A stretch of 64,000 nucleotides of DNA from Lasioglossum baleicum (Eukaryota > Arthropoda > Insecta > Hymenoptera > Halictidae), in assembly GCF_051020765.1 (NCBI RefSeq), contig NC_134941.1, forward strand, positions 12,524,001-12,588,000. Direction: 5' to 3'. Under the pieces are notes generated by a model. It did no database searches, had not been told where the DNA came from, and saw only the letters and a program-made list of their open reading frames with translations. The position numbers and the translations under genes were made by a program. This document shows positions 19,542-32,160 of the stretch, in pieces (positions within the stretch are counted from its first letter, which is position 1; each line of letters starts with the position of its first letter).

Positions 19542-22500
19542 ATGTCCAGCACGAAAATCATCGAGAATCCAGAGATACCTGGTGAGTTTGGCCTTCTTTA
19601 CACAACCTAAACTATTCGATCCCGTTCATTGATTCACGTTGTTCGAATCAGACCCCGAATATTCTCCTAAGTTCTACATGAACAAGCGAGGCGAACTTTT
19701 TCGGTTCACGGTGCGAATCGATCGTGGAAACAAATAGAATATTCTTTGTTATTCATTGCTCGAGGAATTTGATGATTTCGAAGGGCACATCGCGTGAGCG
19801 TGGTCAGAGAGCCGCCCACGTCCCATCGACCGGATGCGACTTGTAGCATGTCTACGTGAACCAATTATCGAAACAATTACTGCCAGAACCGACTATCGCG
19901 ACCCACGTCGACCCTACGGAAAATGTCGTCCAGAGATCGTCCCTAACCAGCATGCATTCACTGTCGAATTTCAATGAATACTTCGCCGTCGAAATCAGCT
20001 GACTTCTTAAAATATCGAAGTGCATCGGTCACGTGCGTGCAAAGACAGTGTCGTCTTTCGACCGCCTTTCCCGCTTCCGATTAAACCCGCGAACACATGC
20101 ACGTAATGCTGAATTAATTGCCCGATCAGGTAAACTCATTAACATGTTTACTGCAGTGGACCGGCACTGAACTTTTCTATGACGTCGTGGAGATCATAAA
20201 TAGTTGACCGGCGCAACCGAACTTGAAAATGCGTAAAATCCAACCAATATTAGAACAGCGAAAGCAATGGATACGAGAAGATTGTTCGAAAATTTCTATA
20301 ATCTTCTTTTTTAGAAATTAGTGAAATTTTAATTTGAATCGCATGCTGAATATTGGATTAATTTTGTGCACGCGTGCTCGTTATCCGTCCTCGTTAAAAA
20401 ATGTTACGAGCATCGCATCGTTTGAGACTACAACTTTTCTACGGCTGTGATCGAAAAAAGGATTAATCTGATTCGTTAACGGAAATCTTCGCCTCGGTGC
20501 GTCTCGAAAGTACGTTCGCCTGTAAATGCTCGACCGTCTGCGGTATAATTAGTCCGATCGATTTTACTCGATTCGCGTAATGTTAATTTCTCTGCGAATC
20601 CGCTCGATAAGTTTCTCTGTTTATCTCGATCGTGGCCGCCGATGCAGCTTGCACATGCTGAAGTGCACCGTACAGTCAATAAGTAGCGATGGGAGCGTGC
20701 TGCGAGCGATTTCGAAATCTGATCACCTCGAAAACCTATAAACACGATCATTCTAAATCCACTGATCTCATTAAAAGATAGTTAAATTAATTTTATACGC
20801 CCAATTCTTCTACTAAAATGCTACAATATTTCGTAGAGGAAGTACGTATGTTGTATTCGACAAAATATTTGAACAAGATAAGGTAATCAGCGAAATAGGT
20901 GTGTCAGACCGGGAAATCGATCAAAGCCGTCATGAATGCAACGCGTCCGGCAATTCGTATAAAAAAGCACAAGTCAGCGACGTTGAGTGGCCGGTGCTTC
21001 TAGCGCAAATAATTAAAAATTTCTAGCGAGTCACCGCGATCGAGGGGGTATGAAAAACGGTGGCAGAGCGGTTGGCAAACAGTTTGCAATTTTGTTGAGG
21101 ACACGAGCAATAAAACGAAGGGCCAAACATGATCCTCGGTTGGGGCTATCGATGAGTGCGGCTTCGGCCCCGCAGGATGTATCTTCCGCGTTCCCGATAA
21201 AAATGGCGGGCATTACGGGCAGAGTCGCTCGAAATTAGGGAAATCAGTATTAGCTTGGTGGGGCAATTAAATCGGATCCGAGGGCAAATTGCGTCGATAC
21301 GCATCTCGTCTTGCGGATATTTACGCCGGCACTTTATCGCCGGCCGTTTCCGATATTTTATCTGGTATGCATTTTCATGCATAGCTCGGGGCGTGCTTAA
21401 ACTGTCCGTGGTTTTTATCGCCATCATAAATCGGACGCGTAACGCAGCCACTCGCCATTCATCGGTCTCTCGGTATCGGTTCTGCGACGCTTCTCAAATC
21501 TGCGTTCTTATTATATTATTATCATCGGTTACTATCGTTCGGTATCGGACTCGCGATACTAGGCGAGTCAAAAATCATTTCTTATCGTCGTTTTTTAAGC
21601 GGCGAAGGATTCCGCGAATAGCCAACAAAGATCTTTACGATCTATCGTTCCCCCGATCCATAACTCTCTCTTAGGAGCGCAGATAGCAATAATAATCGAT
21701 GCTCGTAAACCATTCAATTCCCGATGTCCTCCGAAAGGGTTCTTTCCTGTCGATTTTTCCGGGTTCCGTTCCCGGAACATCGTCTCTAACTCGGTACACT
21801 AAACTATTGAACACTGTACAAAAGATTAATAAGAGGGGGTCTACTTAGAATCACTGTACTCGTTCCAGGATTAGAATGCTTCCTGCCGCCGCCACCGCCA
21901 CCGCCTCCACCGGTTGCATCGCCGAAGAGCAACAATGTTCAGAGCTCCACGGACCAACTACAGCCGGAAGCAAACTCGACCGAGACTGCATCCAGCACTT
22001 GCCCCAACGAAACGCCACCTATGACGGTATCAGCTTCCGTTGTACCGTTCCCGAATATCCCTGTACCTACCCCGTACATGATGCACCCCGCGATGCAGCC
22101 TCAAACACCTGGACAACCAGCCACTCCATGGTGGCTACCCACTGACGCAGACACCTCGGATCTCTACGCTCGATGGTACGACACGACCTACAAAGCTGCA
22201 GCTGCGGCTGCAGCGGTGGTTGCACCTGCGATCCAGGTCGGCAAGACGAAGACCAAGCATCACAAACGCAAGAACGAGTTCATCGATCCCGCGCAAGATG
22301 CAGGTAACCGCGATCATGCTACTGGCCTACCGCACTGTACAGCATTTGAGTGAAAAGTCCTACCGAAGTTATTTCTTCCGATATAATATCTCATATAATA
22401 CCTAAATGTTTAGTGATCGATTATAATATTCTGACTAAGGGTTAAAGATGGTTAATTGGACATTTCGAAGAAAACTTCTCGCGTTTGGAACACAAATGCC

Positions 22501-24994
22501 CCACAGTGTGGCTCGGAGCTCTCTTTCGCTATTCGTTAGCTGCCGGTTGTGCATCGAATTATCGTTGGGCAATCGGAGTCCAGATTCCTATGGCAGCTGT
22601 TAGCTAATTAAAGATTGATTTATGTTTTCGTTTTCGCAGAGAAAGTCGCGAGCGCCCAGAGGGAACTGTCAGCGCTAATGAAACCGCTGAAATGCGATCT
22701 GTGCAACGCAGTTGTAAGGCTCGATTACTTTATCCGATAAAAATCGCGAGCGGAGACCCTCTACGGGAATAGGGTCTCTGGGCGTCTAACGCGATGAACG
22801 ACGCGCGAATCAGCATGATTTTTTACGGGCGAATGGTTTCCAGATGAACTCGACGCTACAGGCGAAGCTACACTACGATGGCAAGCCGCATCAGAAGAAG
22901 GTGTCTATGTTCTTGAACCAGAGCGTTAAGAAGCAAAAGACGGATGACGGACAGGTTACGAGCACGACCAACGACTGGCAGAACTACTGCGACGTGAGGA
23001 ACAATAAAAATCATTTGCAATGGAACTTTCAGGTCATCATCTTGATCTTTTGATTCTTTCGTAGATTTGTAAGACGTGGTTCACGTCGCAAACGGACGCG
23101 ACGCAGCATTATGCCGGCAAAAAGCACATTAGAGCAGCGAACGGAGGGCGTCGAGCGAGGTATAAAGACCTGTACGTATTAGGAGCCGAAAAGATGGCAG
23201 TCAGCTGTGATTCGCTCTAATTCAGTAGGACAATCTTCGTCGACAGATGCATAGAGTTTAAGCACTATGTCAAATCGCTTAGATCCAAGAAGAGAGCAGG
23301 TGGATCTGACAACTACCGCTCACAGTGTCCTGACTGCTAACTTTTCGGCTTCCTATAGTGCTTGTCTGCGATTACATTGGGTTGAGTAGGAAGTCCTTCA
23401 AATCACAAAGATTTGATGAAAAATGTTGAAATCCGAACGGACTTACTGCTCAATTTGATAATTAACCGTGTCGACCGAGTTCGTCGGATTTCACACGAGT
23501 TCACACGGAGTATGCACGAGTTCACCACAGCGTTCACTTGTGCAGGCCGTCGAAGAAGTCACAAAGTCAAAGTCAGTACAATCAAATAGATCCCACTGGA
23601 CGGTTCGGGATAGGAACAGGCTTCCAACCGGAGGTGCAGCCCCCTGCACCGCCGCAACCCGTTGTACCTGACGGTGCTGCAGCTCTACCGACGCCAGGAG
23701 CGGCAACCTTATACACACCACCGCCATATCCGACGCCTTTGCGTTGCGATCTGTGCGGAGTCTCGGCTAATCGCCAGGACCAGCTGGAAACGCACAAGCG
23801 CGGTGCTAGACACCTGCGAATGCTCAGGTTGAACGGGCTACCTGTCCCCGAGCCTGGTAAGCATTCACTTTTCACTTTTAATTACTCGCATATGATGCTT
23901 ATAGTCTCAACACTTCAAATTAAGTGTTTCAAGCATAAACAAACGTGTCGACTACACTAGCAATTATTTATTTTGCGAGGATTTTGAAGCTTTAAAGGGT
24001 TATCAAAAAAATTCAACTTTTGCCGCGAAAGACGGTTGCGAGAATCGATTGTACCTTTCGAATTTTTCAGCCATCGAGAACGAGACCAGCCCCACAACCC
24101 CTGGACCCATAGACTACTCGATCTATCGGACCCCTTCGGGTAAGGACACCCTCTGAACAACTGCCGAGTGGGAGAGAGTCGAATTTGGACCTGAATTGGT
24201 CCTAGATTGGACCGGCAGTCGCATAATGTCGCCAATAATAGTGCAAATGTTTTTCTTGTTCAAGATACATGGTGATTCAATCTAGCAGCTGGTTTAAATT
24301 TGGCGACTCTCCCCAATCGTACGAGAGAATCGATCGTACGACGGCTGAGATGGATCATTGATCAATCGATGGCATTGTCTGCGAAGAAAAGTACTTTTAG
24401 TGAAGCCCAAGTCTCTTCCTCTGAAGCACAGGCTGTAGTTTCTAGTGTCTATATCGGGCATGAGCAATTGTTGCTTTGTAGGACACTGTGCGAGCTCTAT
24501 TTAGACCGTGAGCCACAAAACCACGCCTACGTACGACAGGCCACACCCACTTTAGACAAACAGGACAGAATAGATGGTCTTTTGTCACCATTAACATTAA
24601 AGTCACATGTCACAAGCTTTACAGTTAACTTTTTAGAGGACATAGAGTCTAGACCAAGCGTAAAGATTTATCTCTCGCCCGCAGGGGCAATTCAAGGCGT
24701 TCCTAAGGCAACCAACGCTCGTTGCTCATGCTTGATGTAGACAATACGCATTCTAGTCGATCGAAAATACCGAAGCTTAAGCTTTTGCGATTGTAATGCC
24801 GTCTAGGAATATGTGATTGAAAATTCGTTTCGTTTTCAGGCCAATACTACTGTGCGCCGTGCAACCTGTCTCTAAACTCGGAGAGCATGTTCGCCCAGCA
24901 CGTGGAGAGCAAGAAACACAAAAACCAATCGAACCCGAAGTCGCCGTCGAACGCGGCGGTGGTGTCGAAGAAAGCACGATTCAAGAAGAAATAA
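19542..24994 (+). CDS. Four U1-type C2H2 zinc-finger protein (ZNF385/ZNF346-like), 442 aa
   Basis: Eight exons are supported: 19542-19581, 21869-22303, 22640-22713, 22844-22993, 23065-23159, 23546-23856, 24071-24139 and 24840-24994. All are GT-AG, phases close at every junction, and the stop is TAA. The first exon (13 codons, MSSTKIIENPEIP) is placed by its GTGAGT donor and matching phase. A proline run and Ala/Pro-rich region precede four fingers of identical pattern C-x2-C-x12-H-x5-H at residues 177-199, 232-254, 332-354 and 396-418. The His-x5-His spacing and long linkers are the U1/matrin type, which in ZNF346 (JAZ) and ZNF385 proteins binds double-stranded or structured RNA and some DNA, mostly in the nucleus. 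The C-terminus is lysine-rich (KKARFKKK), consistent with nuclear localisation. Which of the two families is the true orthologue was not decided. An AATAAA lies at 25163-25168. Confidence 0.92.
19582..21868 (+). other. First intron of the zinc-finger gene
   Basis: This 2.3-kb intron runs from GTGAGT to a GTTCCAG acceptor. No exon, repeat family or RNA gene was recognised inside it. Confidence 0.7.
24140..24839 (+). other. Last intron of the zinc-finger gene
   Basis: A 700-bp intron containing a 146-codon open frame (24301-24740) without a domain or splice support. Loosely inverted segments at 24170-24187 and 24296-24314 may be a decayed inverted-repeat element. Nothing further is supported. 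Confidence 0.5.
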
Positions 24995-25162
24995 GACCAG
25001 GAGAAAGGGGAGGAGGAGGAGGAGGAGAAGAAGGAGCGTCGGACGCTAAATCTCATCGCCTGTACTTCATGTTCACCGAGCACTTGTCTCTCATTTTGCC
25101 GGTTACGCGGGCGTATTGTCGTCGCGTCGAAGCGACGCGCAACGGTCTATCTGGAGAAACGA

Positions 25163-25168
25163 AATAAA
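25163..25168 (+). terminator. AATAAA of the zinc-finger gene
   Basis: A canonical hexamer lies about 170 bp after the stop codon. Confidence 0.65.
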
Positions 25169-28100
25169 TCTCTTGTTCGATACGAACGCGTATCAATGTT
25201 AACTCTTGTCAACCATGCAACGAACACGATCAGCTCACGAGCAGCCGTGAGGCAAGTCAGCAACCTCTCGTGCGACCGATCGACTCGAGACGTTCTCCGC
25301 GACCGCCGGGGATTATGAATTACTGCGAAGATAGATGCGATCGTCGCGCGACTGATGGGAAAGATAAATCTGTTAAACCCTTGAGCAGCGTATTTAAATT
25401 AAATGCCGATTAACTCTAAATTCGATTTGCAGTAAACCGAACGGTTATTTCGACGGTAGCTCGTTAAACGTCTCTCGGAGGCTACGCGACTAATCGGCCA
25501 CATTTATTCAATTACGAAACCATTAGCTCGAACGCTCTCCGCGCGTGACGATGCGCGTCTCGTCGCAACTCAACTCGACTCGTCTCGTGTCTTGTTTGGT
25601 CGTAGTCGTCGGTTGGTCTCCCGCGCGAGCGCGCCATAATACTCGATTTCGCGAAATCGTACACGAGCGTGTATACGAGCACGCGTTTATCGCGTCCACG
25701 TGAAATTTATGCGTCGTTCAGTCTCTCGGCCTTCCGCTAAATTTATGGCCGAGCGAACACGCCACGCCACACCGTGGCTCTCTCCGGCTCTCCTCTATTA
25801 ATTACCTTCCTAAGACGCGTATGACGGATCAACGTTCCCAGCCTGTTTTTACTGTCACTTCCCGCGCGATGAATATCACAAATCTTTCGACAGCGCTGGC
25901 GACCAAATAAAAATGTCGCTGTTGTAAAGCATGAATCAACCCGACGGGAACGAACCGAGGAGCCCGGTTCATGGATACTGCCAAAAACGGGCAGCAGCGG
26001 TGTGTTCCTCGAAGAGGAGTCCGGACGAACCACGCACGTCAAACTTTCGTCGTATCTCGGAATTAAAGAATTAGTCGTCGTTAGGACCAAACGGAATTCT
26101 TCGTAAAAAAAACGTCAAGAGCACTTCAAGGGCTATTAAAAGAGGACCAAGGAGTCTAGGTGGTCATAGGTCTCGTGTCCAGAAAATTCCTATGTAATAG
26201 TGGAGTTCCTCTCCACCACCCCCTTGTCACCGGTGCCTGCATTCCGCCGATTTTCTAACAAACTCGCGCCGCGGCAATTTAGCGGGCCAACTGTTTTCTT
26301 CGGCCGGTTCTTTTTAGCTTTCCGTTCTCCGGTGCTTCAACTCCCGCTAGCCCGGCAGCAGGCTAGAGATTAGGATCGTCCTCGCCACGGACTTGTAGAT
26401 CGTTGGTTTATACCTGCGCTTCGGATTTTTATGACCCCTGGTTCCACGTTTAACGTGTCCCCTTCTTTTTATTCCTCGCATCGTCTGCTCTCCTCTCCTC
26501 GTTTACTCCTCCTGCTTCTCATCTCCTCCTCCACCTCCGCCGTCACGACATCACCGAAATCCCTTTTCCATCTTGTCCCCGTCTCCTCTCGTGTACACGC
26601 ATACCTACGCGCTACTATTCCTTTCCGCTGTTAGTTTTTACGCCCGGCAATCGCCCGAGGACTGTCCATTTTGCGCAACATTAACCGGAAAAGGTGAGTA
26701 CCACTTGCGCCGGGATGAGAAGCTGTGCCTAGGTAATGGAACGCCGTTCTGATTGGCTATTGCTCGCTCCTACTACTACTGTAGGCAAAAAGGATGTAAT
26801 CGGACCGAGCCGTCGTCTGGCATAAGGGTTATTCATGTACAGAAAATCTTTTAATTATTACGTTCGTGTTAATGCGTTTCTCATTAAGGTTTATTACATA
26901 TCCTCCTCAATTTCTTAAGAGCCAGCTGTCCAGTCGTTATCAGTGAGCCACGCGAACGATGTCATTCTAACTTTATCTTATCGATTCTCATATCCTGTTG
27001 TATTAATTTTTCAGTGTTAATGGAGATTACAGTAAAAATCGTTTAAAACATTCCTCCTCTAGATGACAAATTGTATCGGAGTGTAAAGACAATGTTTTAG
27101 TGCAAATAAACGTATTTTGTCGATCGTACAGACTTCAGTCCTGTCTATGTGGTACATCCTTAGACTGTTACAACAAATTTCCGCAGGCACCACTGAGCGC
27201 TGTCAAAGTTCGCAGCGCTATCAACGCTCGTGTGACCGAATACATAAATAGGGGTGCTCTGCCAAAAAGTTCTGTTGGAGCTACCGAGCAGGACGAACTC
27301 CTGGGTGGCGGAGGTCCTTCCCCGTGGTTTTTCTCCTCTTCACCTCGTCCTTTTCCTCGCCTCTCGTCCTTCTAGGAGAACGACCTGCAAGTAAGAGAAA
27401 TCGATTGGTTACGCGGTCAGGTGTAATGCGCGTAAAAACTGATTAATCACCGGCGAGCATCCGCTCTCCGAAATTCGGTGGAATTCCTTCGGATGACTCG
27501 GAAGAATTTCTGGGAACATCTAGCGGTCACGGCGAGGAAGCGGACGATCTACCACGATTCGTCGGGTGCGTAGCCGGGCTGCACGGTGAAACGAAGCAGA
27601 TCATCAAGGGATTCGATCGATACACCGGCGATCGAGACGCAGCATAGCCACGAAAATTCAGACCGACGTCGATTCACGGGGAGGCTCTTAACTAGTTACG
27701 AAACGAGCTCTACGTAGACGATACTTGAGCTTTTTTCCTGCCCGCACGGAATCGCTCGCCGGACTACGGGTACTATAATAAATTTCTCTGCGGCGGAGTA
27801 AATAACCGGTAGGAACGTATAAAAGCGCACGTCGACGTGTAATGCTTACGAGCGCCGGTTATGAAGTTATTCGCGCAGAAATCCTCTTCCGCGGTCGCGT
27901 GGATCCACTTTATTAGCGGAACGTATCGATCGGCGTATCGTCTCGCACAGTGGCCACGCTCCGCAGAGCTATAAGATACCGATCGATCGGGTATAGGCCG
28001 TGCCGGTAGCCAGCTTTTGCTCTCTCTTTCTCTCTCTCCGACGGTTTTCTCTTCGAAAAAAACTACTAGCAAACAACCGAGGGAGAAGACGATCGTTTTA

Positions 28101-28635
28101 TAGTTCCGCGTGCTTAGTTATTCAAAACACGCCGGGGCAACGACGAAAGAATGCCCCGCAGCGAACGCCGCTAATTAAATGTTCTATTTAACAATTCCCC
28201 CAAGAATCGGGCCGACTCGAAACGGAAAGAGAGCACGTCGAATGTCTCTCTCGCTCTCTCTTTCTCTCTTGGGCCTGCCCGCGAATTTTCTTTTCGCGCG
28301 CGGACCTTCATTTCTAATTCCGCTAACGAACGGCTAACCGAGTTAGCGCGAGGAACGGTACCTCCGTCGAGCAAGAGCAGCCGCTCCTTTGTCTCGCCGA
28401 ATCCATTGTTCCACCTGAGAGTATGAATTGGTAAAAAACAGCCTCCGGGTGGCAGTGGCCGAGCCAACGTGGAACAACAAGGATCTTCTCTCCTCTCTTT
28501 CTCTCTGTCCCGTTCGCCAGGTCTCGGACAAATTCGTACAATTATTTCTCGATTAGGAGAGATCGGCTTGGACCGGCTTAGCTACCAAGGCATCCCCGGG
28601 TCGCGTTACAGGGAGCCGAACAGAAGAATATCTCG

Positions 28636-28663
28636 AGAGAAAGAGAGAGAGAGAGAGAGAGAA
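28636..28663. repeat. (GA)n microsatellite
   Basis: A GA run interrupted once by AA. Confidence 0.9.
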
Positions 28664-29059
28664 GGGATGTGTGGGCATCGCGGTCCGTTTAATCGCGGAA
28701 ATTTCGCGGCAACCCGGTTTAATAAGACGTTTTTGCGAATTTCGCCGGTGTGTGGAAAAAGAGTAACAGTCGGCCGGAGCGCAGACCGGACCCGGGACGA
28801 AGAGACGAATAAAACAACGGGGAATAAAAAGCGATCAGGGGGACCGGGGGCGCATCTCGGTGGGGCTGACCTTGCAGGTCTTCACGGGCCACCAATGTAG
28901 ACCGACAAGAAAATAGAAAATCGTGCTCCGCTCCTAAATGCGGGCGGTGTGATGTCATGCGGAAATAGCCATCCGTCCGTCCGTCCGGCCGTCCGACTAT
29001 GCTTATAGAGCTGCCGCCGCGAGACAGAGAAAGGGGAACCAACCTTTGGGGATCTTGAT

Positions 29060-29760
29060 CGCTCGGCCGATTACCTCGTTACTGGGCTTCCAAAGAGCCG
29101 ATAGATCAACGCTGCCAACGCAAAAATCTTGCGCCCTGTTCTCGACTCAACGGCCACGCTATTGCACCAGCCACGGCGGATTTGCATTTTTCTTACGGTT
29201 TTTGCTATTGCATCAATGAATCGATTTTCGTCCATGATTGGAGAGTATTCTCGTTACTCGGTCTTCAAAGAGCCAATAGATCAACGCTGCCAATGCGACA
29301 GCGTCTCGCTTTCGAATCGGAATCGAGCAAACTGCAGAGTACAAGCTGCCGAGTACAGCGAATCAACAGTTCTATTTTGATTCGCGATATTTCATCGATG
29401 AATCAGTTGTTATCCGCGATTGATAGTATTATCGTTGCTCGAGTTCCAAGGATCCGATACATAAACCTTATCAACGCAACAACGTTGCCCCGTGCTTTCG
29501 AAATCGACACGATTACACCAAGAATAATGGACTTGCAATTTTGCTGTACCGTTTATTGTTGCAGAGAATCAGTTTTTCTCCACGACTGTATTATCGTTCT
29601 CGCTAGAGAAGATCTCAACGATCTCGCGTTCTGATGTCGGATTGAAATCGAGACGATTTGCATTTTGTTTTTGATTTTTGTTCCGGCATCGATGAATCGG
29701 TTTTTTGTCCGTGACTGAGAATCTGTTCTCGGATGCAGCTCGAGTTACCGAACCGATCGG
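29060..29760. repeat. Diverged tandem array, period about 175-180 bp
   Basis: Two landmarks recur in the same order. AAAGAGCCGATAGATCAACG starts at 29092, again at 29267 (AAAGAGCCAATAGATCAACG) and, degraded, at 29448. CATCAATGAATCGATTTTCG at 29211 recurs as CATCGATGAATCAG at 29393, degraded at about 29561, and as CATCGATGAATCGG at 29687. Spacings are 175, 181, 182, 168 and 126. About three and a half old units are present, with no coding potential shared between them. Confidence 0.75.
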
Positions 29761-29846
29761 AGCAGCAGCCCGCGATTATTCTTTAATTTTAAACGGGCCC
29801 GTCTGGCGCCGCCGCCGACAAGGCGACCATCTGGTATCTATAAGAT

Positions 29847-29860
29847 AGACTGCGGTCCCT
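29847..29860. mobile_element. Possible MITE terminal-repeat fragment
   Basis: ATAGACTGCGGTCC resembles the TAGACTGCGGATC end of the hAT-like family. It is isolated and short, so chance is possible. Confidence 0.3.
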
Positions 29861-30837
29861 ACGAGCTCCGAAGATGATCGAAAAACATTATGATTCCGAA
29901 TACTGGCCCGGCGAAACGTGGAATCCCTTCGGCTAATTTATGGCGCGGTTTTGTTTAACAACAACTGGCAACGCGATTCGCGGTTTTAGCAACTAAACTA
30001 GCCTCGGTTTACGGCCGGCTTGGAATTACAGGCTGTTCGCGCGAGTGGCGTTTTCCTCGTAAATGAAAAGTAAACGGAAAATGCGGAGGGGATGAAAGTG
30101 GTGCTGTTTCTTGCGATCGGTAACGGCGTTGTACTTTATGGCGCAAACCCTGGCTAATCCTTAGGACCATTTATGTTAGACCAAAATTTGTATCGTACTC
30201 TTTCGCCTGGCTACTGGAGATTAAGTTGACGCGTTTATTACATTTAGTAGTAATATTGTAAGGTCTATTGTGTATTGGCCAGTTTCAGTAGTTTTGGTTA
30301 AGCTTCCAAAGATCCCATCGAGCCGTGAAACCACCGACAAGTCCTTGATAAAATGCAATGGACCCTGAACGGGCCCAACGATTCGGAGTATCCGCGGGGG
30401 ACTATATTGGCAAATGAGAGCCACTGGGACCCGTCTAGGGCCCCAGGGTTTCTGGGTACGTACTAAAAGCTTTTCAGCGGCTGTTTATGCGACATGCAAC
30501 AGGACTACAGAGTCATGCGCGCTAAAAATAATCGTTCTTTGAACTATTTCCAGAACGATTCTACGGAGTTCGATCATCCTCCTTCCGTGCTCTTCGTAAC
30601 CTATTAACCCCACTACGGTCCTTGATCTGGATGGACCAACTAAAAATCTTTGGAAACCAGTGTCGTAACCTAACAATCTACGCAGTGTTGATGGAAATGG
30701 AAAATTCCTGAAGAATGAACAATCTTTGTCCGTTTAACAATGTTAATCACAGGTTAAGAAAGACCGATTGACCACTTTTTTTATCTGCGAAACGATTTGC
30801 GATAACAGGTAACGGACCGGTATAGCACTGTTATCAG
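29861..30837. other. Intergenic region, nothing recognised
   Basis: No exon, RNA gene or repeat family was recognised between the tandem array and the MITE at 30838. Confidence 0.5.
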
Positions 30838-31038
30838 TAGACTGCGGATCTTCATGCAAAATAAAAAATGCTTGCATTGTTTGCAAGACACAGGAGCCAA
30901 ATAGAAATTACTTTCTTCTTTTAATTGTCTTATTCAGCTGAAATTAATACACTGATGTGCTTAAATCTACTTAATTCGTCCACTGCTTTAAATTGTACGT
31001 GCCCATTTTTGTCATAAATGCATAAAATCCGCAGTCTA
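30838..31038. mobile_element. hAT-like MITE, 201 bp, with 8-bp target duplication
   Basis: The left end TAGACTGCGGATCTTCATGC and the right end GCATAAAATCCGCAGTCTA are inverted repeats of about 19-20 bp. The insertion is flanked on both sides by GTTATCAG (30830-30837 and 31039-31046), a perfect 8-bp direct repeat. An 8-bp duplication is typical of hAT (and P) transposons. The interior has no reading frame, so it must have been moved by a transposase encoded elsewhere. Confidence 0.8.
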
Positions 31039-31789
31039 GTTATCAGTGTCCATTGTTAACATGCAAGAGGAATTGAAAGAGAGAAATGGCCGGTAATAGC
31101 CGGCACTTGAAAGAATACTTACATCGGAAAAAGATCATGGCGAGACTTTATAGCCGTGCGTGGAAGCAGGAACCACCATGGAGAAGAAGCAACAAGCGGC
31201 TCAGCCAGTCGATGTCCGGATGATAGAGTTACGTTGAATTCGCCTCCAGTTGCCTTTTAATTCCAGTCCCACGATCGATGAGATAAAAATGTTTGCAGGT
31301 TCGCGATAACGATTGTTCTGGAACTGGGCTCCCCCTTCGAAGACCGTCTTTCTCCCCTTTGATGCACCGACACTTTGTCACTCGGCACATTGTTAACCTG
31401 TTAACCGGGCGGACGACGCTTCGAATATCTCGCGCAGATCGTTCTCTTGTTTATTCAACTAATCGCGGCTTGCATTCTATCGTATCGTCGTTACTGTAAA
31501 CTATACTCGCGATTCTTATTCCGTTGCGTCAGACTAACTACGAAACGTACGATCGAAAATTAACCCAGTTAACAGGTTGATCTGTATTTCAACGCGTTCC
31601 CCGTCGATACAAATCGTTCGCGAGGTCGCATAATTCCCGAACGGGATCGTTTAGCAAACTGTCAATGAAAAAAGACGTTGTCACGGATCGCCGAGCACGA
31701 CGAACGATTTCGCACGGTAAAACGTTCCGAAACAACGCTAAAACAGCCGATCTCGTTCGCCGAGGTTACGCACAGCCATTGATCATAAG

Positions 31790-31950
31790 CAGACTGCGGA
31801 TCTTTATGCATTTAACGCAAAATTGTGTAGATGAAATTCGAAATTGTTGAAAAACTTTCAAACTTGAATATATGATTTCTCCTCGATTTAGTTTGTGTTT
31901 CTTGCAATCGACGCAGACGATATTTATTTTGCATAAAGATCCGCAGTCTA
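31790..31950. mobile_element. hAT-like MITE, 161 bp, second copy with target duplication
   Basis: Ends CAGACTGCGGATCTTTATGC and GCATAAAGATCCGCAGTCTA are inverted repeats. The flanks ATCATAAG (31782-31789) and ATCATGAG (31951-31958) match at 7 of 8 positions. An internal TTGCAA-containing segment matches the 30838 copy in reverse orientation, so the two elements appear to be inserted in opposite directions. Confidence 0.8.
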
Positions 31951-32048
31951 ATCATGAGTACCGTACCGCGACATTAATTTCCCGTTTGATATTGTTAAAC
32001 AATCAAAAGTGTCACAATTTCAATAAATCATAAACCTCGGAGCACTAA

Positions 32049-32160
32049 TCACGTGACCGTTGAATAGACAAATCAGAGGCAAGTATTTACGGATGTAGGG
32101 TCACGTGATTGAAGTTTCAAGATATTTCCCGACATGCAATCGAAGTTCGACGTCACGTGA
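32049..32160. promoter_or_regulatory. Three CACGTG E-boxes at exact 52-bp spacing
   Basis: CACGTG occurs at 32050-32055, 32102-32107 and 32154-32159. The extended sites are TCACGTGACC, GTCACGTGAT and GTCACGTGAC. The last is the full palindromic CLEAR-type site recognised by MiT/TFE (Mitf) and USF-like bHLH-Zip proteins. The 52-bp spacing is five helical turns, placing the sites on one face of the DNA. They lie upstream of the CpG-rich candidate 5' exon. Binding is inferred from the motif only. Confidence 0.55.

Larger units (their letters stand above)
24995..29059. other. Intergenic region
   Basis: It begins with the zinc-finger 3' UTR (AATAAA at 25163-25168). The rest has no convincing exon. 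Pyrimidine-rich sequence at 26440-26640 is followed by a GGTGAGTACC donor-like site at 26693, which could mark a non-coding first exon but is unsupported. A GA microsatellite is at 28636-28663. Confidence 0.5.

Noticed and set aside
24301..24740. 146-codon frame inside the last zinc-finger intron
   Set aside because: No recognisable domain, and splice phases join exon 7 to exon 8 across it cleanly.
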